DNA of 25,329 bases from an uncultured bacterium (GTDB lineage: Bacteria > Bacteroidota > Ignavibacteria > Kapaibacteriales > UBA2268). The stretch lies in the NCBI GenBank assembly GCA_937875295.1, contig CALLXS010000097.1, forward strand, positions 1 to 25,329, written 5' to 3'. The position numbers and the translations under genes are program-made. Every line of letters begins with the position of its first letter. Positions within the stretch are counted from its first letter, which is position 1. The notes beneath the pieces are model-generated. The model was not told the DNA's origin, ran no database searches, and saw only the letters and a list, made by a program, of their open reading frames with translations. Positions 1 through 7,225 of the stretch are shown here, in pieces.

Positions 1-1080
<1,080 letters not shown>

Positions 1081-1353
1081 ATTTATATGTTTTTTTATTT
1101 ACTCTTTTAAAAAAATTATAAGTCAATTAATAACTTAAAATCTTTATTAATACGAAAAGCTCAATCTCATATTCTTATATTAAGGCTCTATTATACGAAT
1201 TACTTATTTGACTAATTGTGTTTCTTTGGAATTGATAAGGTTTATTATATTTATATATTATTTGAAATATATCGCTTGAAAAGCTACATTATCCGTAATA
1301 AATGATTACTATAATTCATTCTTATCGCACTCTTAATTTATTATTATTTATCA

Positions 1354-1373
1354 TAGCTTAATCGCTTAAGCTA
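1354..1373. repeat. inverted repeat in rRNA leader
   Basis: TAGCTTAA and TTAAGCTA flank a 4-nt TCGC loop, giving a perfect 8-bp hairpin inside the predicted rRNA leader. The core ATCGCTTAAGCTAC recurs at 1271-1286 with three extra bases (ATCGCTTGAAAAGCTAC). The motif could take part in leader folding, processing or antitermination; its function is not known. Confidence 0.55.
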
Positions 1374-1458
1374 CACTCCCTTTTGTCAAAGTACTTATCC
1401 CGTTATCATATACTTAATTAATTCTTAACCAAAAATTAATCCGCACCGAAACGGATTA

Positions 1459-1490
1459 CAAAATTACAACTTTTTTACATTCCCACCAAA
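1459..1490 (-). promoter_or_regulatory. Bacteroidota-type rRNA promoter
   Basis: On the minus strand the sequence reads TTTG (1490-1487), a 20-nt spacer, then TAATTTTG (1466-1459). This is a full match to the Bacteroidota housekeeping promoter (-33 TTTG, 19-21 nt, -7 TAnnTTTG). Transcription would begin near 1452, about 370 nt before mature 16S. The tRNA-Gln gene has the same two elements with the same spacing. Confidence 0.72.
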
Positions 1491-1727
1491 TTATTTTTAA
1501 ACTTTTTTCTAAAAAATATTTATATTAAAAAATGAAAACTCTTAACTCTAATAAATTCAATATGATTTGAAAATCAACTATATCGAAAAATTATATTAAT
1601 CATTTCACATTATTATGAAAATTTATTGGAATAGAATATTTTGACCAAATAAATATTATAAACTTTATAATTTAAGCTCTTAAATTTTTAAAATAGATAT
1701 TTTATAAATTAATAAAATATTTTTTAA

Positions 1728-1735
1728 TAGTTTTG
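1728..1735 (+). promoter_or_regulatory. possible -7 element of the lipoprotein gene
   Basis: TAGTTTTG fits TAnnTTTG, but there is no TTG/TTTG at the right distance upstream. Transcription would start near 1742, which leaves about 24 nt before the preferred TTG start at 1766. In DNA this AT-rich a lone -7 match can occur by chance. Confidence 0.3.
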
Positions 1736-1765
1736 CAATTATTAATATTTAAATATTACTTAAAA

Positions 1766-2455
1766 TTGAAATTAATTAATATTAATAAAATAAAATTTAT
1801 CAGCATAATGTGCTTTATCACATTGATTCTTTCGTGTTCTTCAGCAAATAAAGACACTGTAACGAAAGGCACTAATACTATTCAAGAGAAAGATAGATTT
1901 GCTGTAATTTATTTTGAAATTTACGATAGAAGAGAATGTAACGGAGATATCACTGGAATAATGAATGATGGTGAATTCTTTTTATTAATAGAAAGAGATA
2001 ATATCACAAATGAAAAAATAATTTTACCAGTGAATTATAGTTCAGAATTTAATAGAGATAAAGGCTTTCTTCGCACTCCTATAAAATGGAATGCAAATTC
2101 AAAAGAAAGTAATCCCAAGTTATTAATTATAAATTTAATGGATGACGACGGTATCGACAATAATATTTCAAGATTAATTACAAAGGCAGAAACTATTGGT
2201 GGAATAATGGTGATGACAGAACAAGGCTTCTATATTTTTAAAAATGTAATTGAATTTTATTCAGGCAAACCTTGGGATGAATTTATCAATAAAGATATTT
2301 TAAAGTTGGGCAAAACCCAACCTTGTGGAAATATTAGTTATAAAATACCAACTAAACCTCCAAAGAATATTGATGAAGCACAATATTTATCAATTTATGA
2401 TGGAAATAAACTCAAGATGAAAATAAAAATTTATTTCGAAGTGAGCCAAAATTAA
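1766..2455 (+). CDS. putative lipoprotein of unknown function
   Basis: I do not recognise this protein. With a TTG start at 1766 it has 229 residues and opens with a convincing lipoprotein signal: a Lys/Asn-rich n-region, a hydrophobic stretch (FISIMCFITLIL), then a lipobox-like L-I-L-S-C with Cys at residue 24. The first ATG, at 1808, would leave only nine residues before that Cys with no positive charge, and a TTG further upstream at 1733 adds an unlikely extension. The mature part is hydrophilic and probably mostly beta-strand, with two further Cys residues. It is presumably anchored in the outer or inner membrane. The gene stands alone, 172 nt before porQ, and shares no obvious operon with it. 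Confidence 0.7.
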   Translation: MKLININKIKFISIMCFITLILSCSSANKDTVTKGTNTIQEKDRFAVIYFEIYDRRECNGDITGIMNDGEFFLLIERDNITNEKIILPVNYSSEFNRDKGFLRTPIKWNANSKESNPKLLIINLMDDDGIDNNISRLITKAETIGGIMVMTEQGFYIFKNVIEFYSGKPWDEFINKDILKLGKTQPCGNISYKIPTKPPKNIDEAQYLSIYDGNKLKMKIKIYFEVSQN

Positions 2456-2627
2456 AATATAATTCAAATATTGGTTAAATAAAATATTTAGTGTGTTTCT
2501 TAAAATAAATAATTAATTTAGCATTCTTTTAAATGAAAATAATCTTTATTAATTAGATTATAAATAATTTTTTAAAAAAGTATTTTATAAATCTCAAACA
2601 ATTTGACCTTTTATTAAAAAGATACCT

Positions 2628-3566
2628 ATGTATAAAAATATTGTAATTTCCCTTTCATTGCTATTTTGTTTCTGTTCCGTAGGGGTTGCCCAATATAATC
2701 CTTATTCTTTCCTAAGGAATAATTCTAGCGCACGCAGCGCAGCTTTAGCAGGAGCCTCTATGACAATACAAGGTGATGCTGGATTAGTGTTTTTTAACCC
2801 AGCTTTAATTTCTACTGTATCTGATAATAGTATAAGTGCTACATTTTTAAAACATATTTCTGATATTAATTCAGGAAATGTCATTTATATAAAAGGTTAT
2901 GATGAAATTGGCACGTTTTCAGCTAATGCAGCTTTTATGTCTTATGGTAGCTTCATCGCAAGGGATAAGCATAACAATCAATTAAACACATTTAATCCAA
3001 TGGATATTGCCTTGTCTATTGGTTATGGGAATGAATTAGATTCAAATTTATATTATGGAGCTGCTGTAAAATTTATATTTTCTACAATTTATAAATCATC
3101 TACAAGTGCTGCTGCATTTGATTTTGGTTTATTTTATAAAATCCCCGATATTAATACAAATATAGGAATATCAGTGCTTAATGCAGGATTTCAGTTATCA
3201 AAAATTAATGATTATTCCGAAAGTCTCCCTCTTGATATAAGAATTGGGGCAAATCATAAATTAGTTGGATTGCCTTTATTAATAAACTTTTCGTTTCATC
3301 ATTTAGCTGATAAAACTGATAATTTTTTAGATAAATTTATGAATTTTTCTTTAGGAGGAGAAATTTATTTCGGAGAAAATATAATGGCTCGCATTGGTTA
3401 TGATAATTATATTCGAAAATATACTGCTCCTGATGGAAGTAAAGGTATATCCGGTTTATCTTTTGGAGCTGGTATTAAATTTAAACCTCTGAATATTGAT
3501 TATGCCTTTTCTAGAATTGGTTTAGGGGCAAATTTACATAGATTAGGGGTTAATTTCCAATTATAA
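2628..3566 (+). CDS. porQ: type IX secretion system protein PorQ (PorV/PorQ family beta-barrel)
   Basis: This 312-residue outer-membrane protein has a signal peptide ending near VGVAQ (about residue 22). Its N-terminal block (YSFLRNNSSARSAALAGA, then D-A-G-L-V-F-F-NPAL) is the hallmark of the PorV/PorQ family. The later pattern also tracks PorQ along its length: DINSGNVIY, GYDEIGTFSA, YGSF, the repeated glycine/aromatic strands, and the C-terminal SGLSFGAGIKFK...IDYAFSR...HRLGVNFQL. PorQ is an outer-membrane component of the type IX secretion system needed for export and surface attachment of cargo with C-terminal sorting domains. A protein with such a tail is encoded at 20277-21062. Its neighbours here are not other por genes, which is usual because T9SS genes are scattered. 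The closest alternative is another PorV-family member. Confidence 0.8.
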   Translation: MYKNIVISLSLLFCFCSVGVAQYNPYSFLRNNSSARSAALAGASMTIQGDAGLVFFNPALISTVSDNSISATFLKHISDINSGNVIYIKGYDEIGTFSANAAFMSYGSFIARDKHNNQLNTFNPMDIALSIGYGNELDSNLYYGAAVKFIFSTIYKSSTSAAAFDFGLFYKIPDINTNIGISVLNAGFQLSKINDYSESLPLDIRIGANHKLVGLPLLINFSFHHLADKTDNFLDKFMNFSLGGEIYFGENIMARIGYDNYIRKYTAPDGSKGISGLSFGAGIKFKPLNIDYAFSRIGLGANLHRLGVNFQL

Positions 3567-3574
3567 TAAGAATA

Positions 3575-3582
3575 TAGTTTTG
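3575..3582 (+). promoter_or_regulatory. possible -7 element
   Basis: TAGTTTTG fits the TAnnTTTG element just after the porQ stop and would start transcription near 3589, about 70 nt before the small secreted-protein gene. No -33 element is seen, so this is weak. Confidence 0.3.
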
Positions 3583-3659
3583 TAACAAATAATTAGTTTA
3601 ATCGTAAAATTGGTCAGTAATATAATTGTAAATTATTATCAATAAATTTTAACAAATAA

Positions 3660-4082
3660 ATGAAAAAATATTTTTTAATTAGTCTTTCTGCTTTAACATT
3701 AGTGCTATTTTCTTCAATATCATTAAATGCACAACAAAATGCACCTATTAATGATATTAACGAAGTTATTATTAACCCAACAATGCCAATTATTAACATT
3801 GTATTTGCAATTAATGCTTTAAATACTATTACTATTCAAGGTGCTGAAGTAGATACGTTTTTAGAGGCTAAAGGAATTTTAGAAAAAGAAATTAATAGAT
3901 GTGCCGAGTTAAAGAAAAAAACTAATGAAACTACTACTTTTAGTATTAAAATAGGAAAAGCTCAACATATTTTAGATTTCCTCAAAAGAGCTAAATTAAC
4001 TGGTAATGATGCAGTTCTATATAAAGGATTTGTAAATTCATTTGTAGAAGCAAGCAAAAAAGCAAATCCGAATAATAAATAA
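3660..4082 (+). CDS. small secreted protein of unknown function
   Basis: This is a 140-residue protein with a clear Sec signal peptide (MKKYFLISL, a long hydrophobic core, cleavage after SLNAQ near residue 25). The mature part of about 115 residues is rich in Ile, Asn and Lys and looks helical in its second half, where a charged segment (EKEINRCAELKKKTNE) is followed by IGKAQHILDFLKRAK. It has one Cys and no recognisable domain. It is expected in the periplasm or outside the cell. The gene starts 93 nt after porQ and ends in a strong intrinsic terminator, so it is either monocistronic or the last gene of a porQ transcript. I cannot assign a function. Confidence 0.75.
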   Translation: MKKYFLISLSALTLVLFSSISLNAQQNAPINDINEVIINPTMPIINIVFAINALNTITIQGAEVDTFLEAKGILEKEINRCAELKKKTNETTTFSIKIGKAQHILDFLKRAKLTGNDAVLYKGFVNSFVEASKKANPNNK

Positions 4083-4108
4083 CATCAATTAGTTATAAGA
4101 AATTACCT

Positions 4109-4145
4109 AAATATCTTATGAATTTAATCATAAGATATTTTTTTT
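4109..4145 (+). terminator. intrinsic terminator after the small secreted-protein gene
   Basis: A perfect 13-bp stem (4109-4121 with 4128-4140), AAATATCTTATGA against TCATAAGATATTT, with a 6-nt loop is followed directly by a run of T residues through 4145. This is one of the best intrinsic terminators in the window. Confidence 0.88.
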
Positions 4146-4148
4146 GGT

Positions 4149-4156
4149 TATTTTTG
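4149..4156 (+). promoter_or_regulatory. possible -7 element of the DUF971 gene
   Basis: TATTTTTG fits TAnnTTTG just after the terminator and places a start near 4163, about 28 nt before the ATG at 4191. There is no upstream -33 element, so support is limited to position and the -7 match. Confidence 0.3.
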
Positions 4157-4190
4157 TAATTATTATAGTATAATATTATTATAAATAGGT

Positions 4191-4571
4191 ATGAAACATT
4201 CTTTACAATCTATAGATAAACTTAATTTATTTTTAATCAACTCAAAGTGGGAAGATGGTTTTTCTTCAACAATTAAAATTTCTGAATTAAGAAATAACTG
4301 TCCCTGCGCAATATGTCAGAATCAAACGAAGGAAGAAATTAATGGGCTTACAATGCCTAAAATCACTTTCGGTGAAATTGATCTAAAAGCTATCGAGCCT
4401 GCAGGAAATTACGCTCTTAAATTTACTTGGGGAGATAGACACAATGCAGGATTTTATAGCTGGGAACTGCTTAGAAAAATTTTCGAAGATAATTCTTTAG
4501 AGAAAGAAGAAATTGATAGATTGATGAAAGGTGCTAAAACTCCAAAATTAAAGAAAGATAAGGAAAACTAA
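4191..4571 (+). CDS. DUF971 (GBBH-like N-terminal domain) protein
   Basis: This 126-residue protein covers the whole DUF971 domain, the same fold as the N-terminal domain of gamma-butyrobetaine hydroxylase. The zinc-site pattern of that domain is present: C37, C39 and C42 in NNCPCAIC, and H84 in TWGDRHNAGFYSWELLRKIF. The conserved GLTMPKITF-type middle block is also visible. Small stand-alone DUF971 proteins in bacteria are often found near Mrp/ApbC or Fe-S assembly genes and their role is unsettled; here the neighbours are envelope genes, although sufD lies 7.6 kb downstream. The protein is cytoplasmic, with no signal peptide. The tail after residue 110 is short and Lys-rich. Confidence 0.88.
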   Translation: MKHSLQSIDKLNLFLINSKWEDGFSSTIKISELRNNCPCAICQNQTKEEINGLTMPKITFGEIDLKAIEPAGNYALKFTWGDRHNAGFYSWELLRKIFEDNSLEKEEIDRLMKGAKTPKLKKDKEN

Positions 4572-4690
4572 TCTTTAATGGTAATGTACTATTTTTAATA
4601 TTTCTTCGTTTATTATTAATTATATATTTTTTAAATTTTCATTTTCCGAAAAAATATAATTTATAATCATTCTATATTAACTTTCTAAAT

Positions 4691-5632
4691 ATGAGATTAG
4701 AAATAAAAGATAAGGCTATTGAAAAATACTTTGATAAATTTGGCATTAAAAGCACCAAAATCAGAAAAGCTTATGCATTTTTCGAGACTTTATCGCTTAG
4801 AATGTCAGAACATAATTTGTTTTTATCCTCAGCCGGAATAGCTTTTAATATTCTGATTTATACAATCCCTCTTCTACTTGTTATAGTTTTTGTAATTAGT
4901 TCATTTTTTAATGTAGATGATATAATTAATTTCTTAGTAACAATTTTAAATAACATTATGCCACCCGGTAAGCAAAGCTCAAAATTAATTGAGATGGTGC
5001 TAAATGAAACTACTTCAATCTTTAAAAATAGTGGTACAGCGGGTATAATTGGTATAGTTACTATGATTTGGTTGTCTTCGGTCTTGCTTGGTGCTTTGAG
5101 ATCTGGTTTAAATGAAATTTTTAGATTGCCTTATAACAAAACTTTTATTTTATATAAATTGAAAGATATATTAATTACAATAATGATTTTATTATTGGTT
5201 TTAATTTCAATTTATATTCTACCATTTTCTACCTTCGTTTTAGAAGCTTTAATGGAATATATTCCTGATGTGATTCAGACATATTTGTCTAATTTTATTA
5301 TTTTTTTAATTACATTAGGTTCTTCTTTTTTAACTTTTTATTTATTATTTAGATTCGTACCAAATAGTAAAATTAAATTATCTATTAGACTATGGGCGAC
5401 AATTTTATCAGTTGGTTTCATTGAAATAAGCAGAAATATATTTTCATGGTATATTTCAATTTCTTCTAGTTATAGTAAATTCTATGGCACTTTTGCTATC
5501 ATAGTTTCTATGAGTATATGGATTTATTATTTAACTACAATAATTTTAATTTCAGCAGAATTATCACAATTAATATTTGATGTTAAACATTCCGAAGAGC
5601 CAGTTGCATTACAACCAACTGAAGAAAAGTAA
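4691..5632 (+). CDS. YihY/virulence factor BrkB family inner-membrane protein
   Basis: This 313-residue protein has about six transmembrane helices: residues near 50-72, 115-137, 155-180, 195-220, 232-255 and 262-290. The family signature is present. After a short cytoplasmic N-terminus comes an SSAGIAFNILIYTIP block, matching the family's A-x-A-F-x-x-l-x-S-l-P region. A central T-A-G-I-I-G-I-V-T segment follows, and the last helices contain F-Y-G-T-F-A-I-I-V and W-I-Y-Y. The family was once annotated as RNase BN and is now treated as a membrane protein of unclear, possibly transport-related function. A charged tail ends the protein. It stands alone between the DUF971 gene and the flagellar region. 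Confidence 0.88.
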   Translation: MRLEIKDKAIEKYFDKFGIKSTKIRKAYAFFETLSLRMSEHNLFLSSAGIAFNILIYTIPLLLVIVFVISSFFNVDDIINFLVTILNNIMPPGKQSSKLIEMVLNETTSIFKNSGTAGIIGIVTMIWLSSVLLGALRSGLNEIFRLPYNKTFILYKLKDILITIMILLLVLISIYILPFSTFVLEALMEYIPDVIQTYLSNFIIFLITLGSSFLTFYLLFRFVPNSKIKLSIRLWATILSVGFIEISRNIFSWYISISSSYSKFYGTFAIIVSMSIWIYYLTTIILISAELSQLIFDVKHSEEPVALQPTEEK

Positions 5633-5940
5633 GAGCTTTTGCGACTAAATTCCATTAAATGGGAATTATAACAATTTCATCACAATAAATATTTAGCTTT
5701 AATACATAAATTGAATTTTCCAAAATAGCCAAATTATAATATTAGCCATTGTAGAATATTAAACATCAAAATAGTTGGTGAAAATTGTTAAAAATAATAA
5801 TTATTAAGATTTAATACATGCAATTATTATATAAAAATATAACTATAAAACGTTCAACATCTTTAATATAAACAAGTTAAAAACTATATTTTAACTTTGG
5901 CACAAACATTGTATAATTGAAGTCGTCAGTGGATTGACAA
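5633..5940. other. intergenic region before the flagellar cluster
   Basis: These 308 nt contain no gene I can support. Close to the yihY-family stop there is a weak inverted repeat (AATTCC 5648-5653, GGAATT 5662-5667) without a T-tract. The remainder is AT-rich until the overlapping promoter-like elements at 5892-5913. Confidence 0.6.
5892..5913 (+). promoter_or_regulatory. promoter candidate of the flagellar-linked small gene (sigma-54-like or Bacteroidota -7)
   Basis: Two elements overlap. TTGGCAC (5897-5903), a 5-nt spacer and TTGTA (5909-5913) resemble a sigma-54 -24/-12 promoter, except that the -12 GC is GT. TAACTTTG (5892-5899) matches the Bacteroidota -7 element, but without a -33 partner. 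Starts would be near 5924 or 5906 respectively, both just ahead of the ATG at 5941. Sigma-54 control is known for flagellar genes in many bacteria. Confidence 0.4.
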
Positions 5941-6219
5941 ATGGCAAATAATAGAAATACATATAATTTTGAACAAGTATATAATAAGGGTACGGATACC
6001 CGCAAATCGCAAGGAAGCGATGTATTATTTAATAAGTTCTTAAATAATGTTTTGATGAATGAAATGGATTTCTTGCAATATCCTGAATTAAATAAGGAAA
6101 TTGAAGGATTTTCTACAGCACAGGAAGTGCCACAGCATCTAAGCGATGTAATTTCAATTATTTATAGAGTGTTTACAGAAAATTTCATCACGGATGATGA
6201 AAACTCGCCAAATAAATAA
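5941..6219 (+). CDS. small acidic protein of unknown function upstream of flgF
   Basis: This is a 92-residue protein with no signal peptide or membrane segment. The N-terminus is polar and Asn-rich (MANNRNTYNFEQVYNKG). Residues 26-85 are probably helical, with amphipathic stretches FNKFLNNVLMNEMDFLQY and LSDVISIIYRVFTENF, and the tail is acidic. I do not recognise a family. Size and position suggest a flagellar regulator, chaperone or rod/export accessory, but the usual FlgM C-terminal sigma-binding pattern is not evident. It sits 178 nt ahead of flgF, reads in the same direction, and appears to have its own promoter candidate and a weak terminator behind it. The frame looks genuinely coding from its position and bias, but its function is open. 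Confidence 0.65.
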   Translation: MANNRNTYNFEQVYNKGTDTRKSQGSDVLFNKFLNNVLMNEMDFLQYPELNKEIEGFSTAQEVPQHLSDVISIIYRVFTENFITDDENSPNK

Positions 6220-6224
6220 ATTTT

Positions 6225-6258
6225 GAAAGTCCGGCATGGAAGCTACTTTCGACTTTTT
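6225..6258 (+). terminator. hairpin with T-tract after the small gene, two alternative stems
   Basis: AAAGTC (6226-6231) pairs with GACTTT (6251-6256), which is followed by T residues to 6258, giving a weak intrinsic terminator. The same left arm, as GAAAGT (6225-6230), can instead pair with ACTTTC (6245-6250). The two stems exclude each other, so this may be a plain weak terminator or a small attenuator. Confidence 0.45.
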
Positions 6259-6259
6259 A

Positions 6260-6290
6260 TTTGACAGAGAAAAATAGTAAGCATATTTTG
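6260..6290 (+). promoter_or_regulatory. promoter candidate of the flgF-flgN operon
   Basis: TTGACA (6261-6266), a 17-nt spacer and TATTTT (6284-6289) make a good sigma-70-like promoter. Read the Bacteroidota way it is TTTG (6260-6263), 20 nt, TATTTTG (6284-6290), one base short of TAnnTTTG. Transcription would begin near 6296, exactly at the first leader hairpin, giving a flgF leader of about 100 nt. Confidence 0.55.
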
Positions 6291-6294
6291 CAAG

Positions 6295-6372
6295 TAAATA
6301 AACTCATTAGCAAAGTTTATTTATTTCTATAACCAAAGGATTTGGTTAGAAATATAAATCACAATTTATATT
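6295..6372 (+). promoter_or_regulatory. structured leader with three consecutive perfect hairpins before flgF
   Basis: Three perfect inverted repeats follow one another: TAAATAAACT/AGTTTATTTA (6295-6304, 6314-6323, 9-nt loop), TAACCAAA/TTTGGTTA (6330-6337, 6341-6348, 3-nt loop) and AATATAAAT/ATTTATATT (6351-6359, 6364-6372, 4-nt loop). They fill the space between the promoter candidate and the flgF start region, so they would form the 5' untranslated RNA of the operon. They match no riboswitch class I know. Confidence 0.5.
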
Positions 6373-6397
6373 AATTTTTAGACAGGAAGTCGTAATT

Positions 6398-7180
6398 ATG
6401 CTAAAAGAAATTTACACTGCTGCTTTGGGTATGCATCCACAGCAGACACGATTAGAAGTAATCGCAAATAACATAGCTAACGCTAGCGCTTCAGGATTTA
6501 AAAGAGCATCAGTATTTGAGAGAAACTTAATTGATGCTAAAGCTAATTTCTATAATGTGCAGGGCGATTTAGAGCAAAATGACCCACCTGTAGGAATGTA
6601 TATTGATTTTTCTCAAGGTACATTTCATAAAACTGATAATCCTCTCGATTTAGCAATCGATTCCTCAAATGGTTTTTTTATTGTACAAGACGAAGATCTT
6701 AATAAAACACTTACCCGCTCAGGTAATTTTAAATTATCACAATATGGATATATAGAGACTCCGGAAGGGAAAAAATTATTAGGAGACAACTTGCGACCAA
6801 TAAAAATAACTGATGATTACCAAAATTCTCGTCAAATATCTCAGAATCTCGATGCAGTTAATCTAAAAATTAATCCAAATGGTGAAGTATTAGTAAATGA
6901 TAGATTAGCTGGATATATTCAAATTGCTGATGTCAAAAATCTTGATTCTCTTCAGCAAATATCAACTAATGATTTCATTATTAGAGATAATACTGAACTA
7001 GAATATCGTTCCCATGATACTACAGCTATAAAACAAGGTTGGCTAGAAGGATCAAATGTAGATATAGTATCAGAAATGGTACAAATGATTGAGCTACAAA
7101 GACTTTTCGAATTAGGAAGCAAAGTAATTCAAACTAATGATACTACATTAGAGAAAAGCATAAGTATGGGAAGATATTAA
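6398..7180 (+). CDS. flgF: flagellar distal-rod protein FlgF
   Basis: This 260-residue protein belongs to the FlgF/FlgG rod family. It starts with the typical coiled-coil block (ALGMHPQQTRLEVIANNIAN, then A-S-G-F-K-R) and ends with the matching C-terminal helix (QGWLEGSNVDIVSEMVQMI, ELQRLFELGSKVIQTND). Central residues 85-150 carry the LDLAIDSSNGFFIVQ and TRSGNF motifs that mark rod/hook proteins. FlgF forms part of the distal rod in the periplasm and is exported by the flagellar type III apparatus, so the lack of a signal peptide is expected. The shorter, less typical sequence compared with the next gene favours FlgF over FlgG. It is first in the operon, with an AGGAAG Shine-Dalgarno-like element (6384-6389) 8 nt ahead of its ATG, and 45 nt separate it from flgG. 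Confidence 0.88.
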   Translation: MLKEIYTAALGMHPQQTRLEVIANNIANASASGFKRASVFERNLIDAKANFYNVQGDLEQNDPPVGMYIDFSQGTFHKTDNPLDLAIDSSNGFFIVQDEDLNKTLTRSGNFKLSQYGYIETPEGKKLLGDNLRPIKITDDYQNSRQISQNLDAVNLKINPNGEVLVNDRLAGYIQIADVKNLDSLQQISTNDFIIRDNTELEYRSHDTTAIKQGWLEGSNVDIVSEMVQMIELQRLFELGSKVIQTNDTTLEKSISMGRY

Positions 7181-7225
7181 TAAATAAATACAAGTAATAA
7201 AGAATAATAAATAAAGGCGAAAAAA

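Larger units (their letters stand above)
1081..1732 (-). other. rRNA leader and upstream non-coding region
   Basis: This 650-nt AT-rich stretch lies between the 16S gene and the first protein gene and has no convincing coding sequence. Its minus strand carries the probable rRNA promoter (1459-1490) and a leader of about 370 nt. The leader includes an inverted repeat TAATCCG...CGGATTA (1437-1458) at the predicted 5' end, a perfect 8-bp hairpin TAGCTTAA-TCGC-TTAAGCTA (1354-1373), and a second related motif at 1271-1286. The part from about 1490 to 1732 is very AT-rich with nothing recognisable, apart from a -7-like TAGTTTTG at 1728-1735 pointing to the right. Confidence 0.7.

Noticed and set aside
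1384..1393. TTGACA and TACTTTG on the minus strand at 1384-1393 as the rRNA promoter.
   Set aside because: The two elements overlap and cannot be used together, and the 1459-1490 promoter is a full match.
5897..5917. TTGGCA and TATAAT near 5897-5917 as a sigma-70 promoter.
   Set aside because: The spacing is only about 9 nt, too short; sigma-54-like and Bacteroidota -7 readings fit better.
6225..6372. A known riboswitch (for example c-di-GMP) before flgF.
   Set aside because: None of the conserved cores of classes I know is visible; only simple hairpins are.
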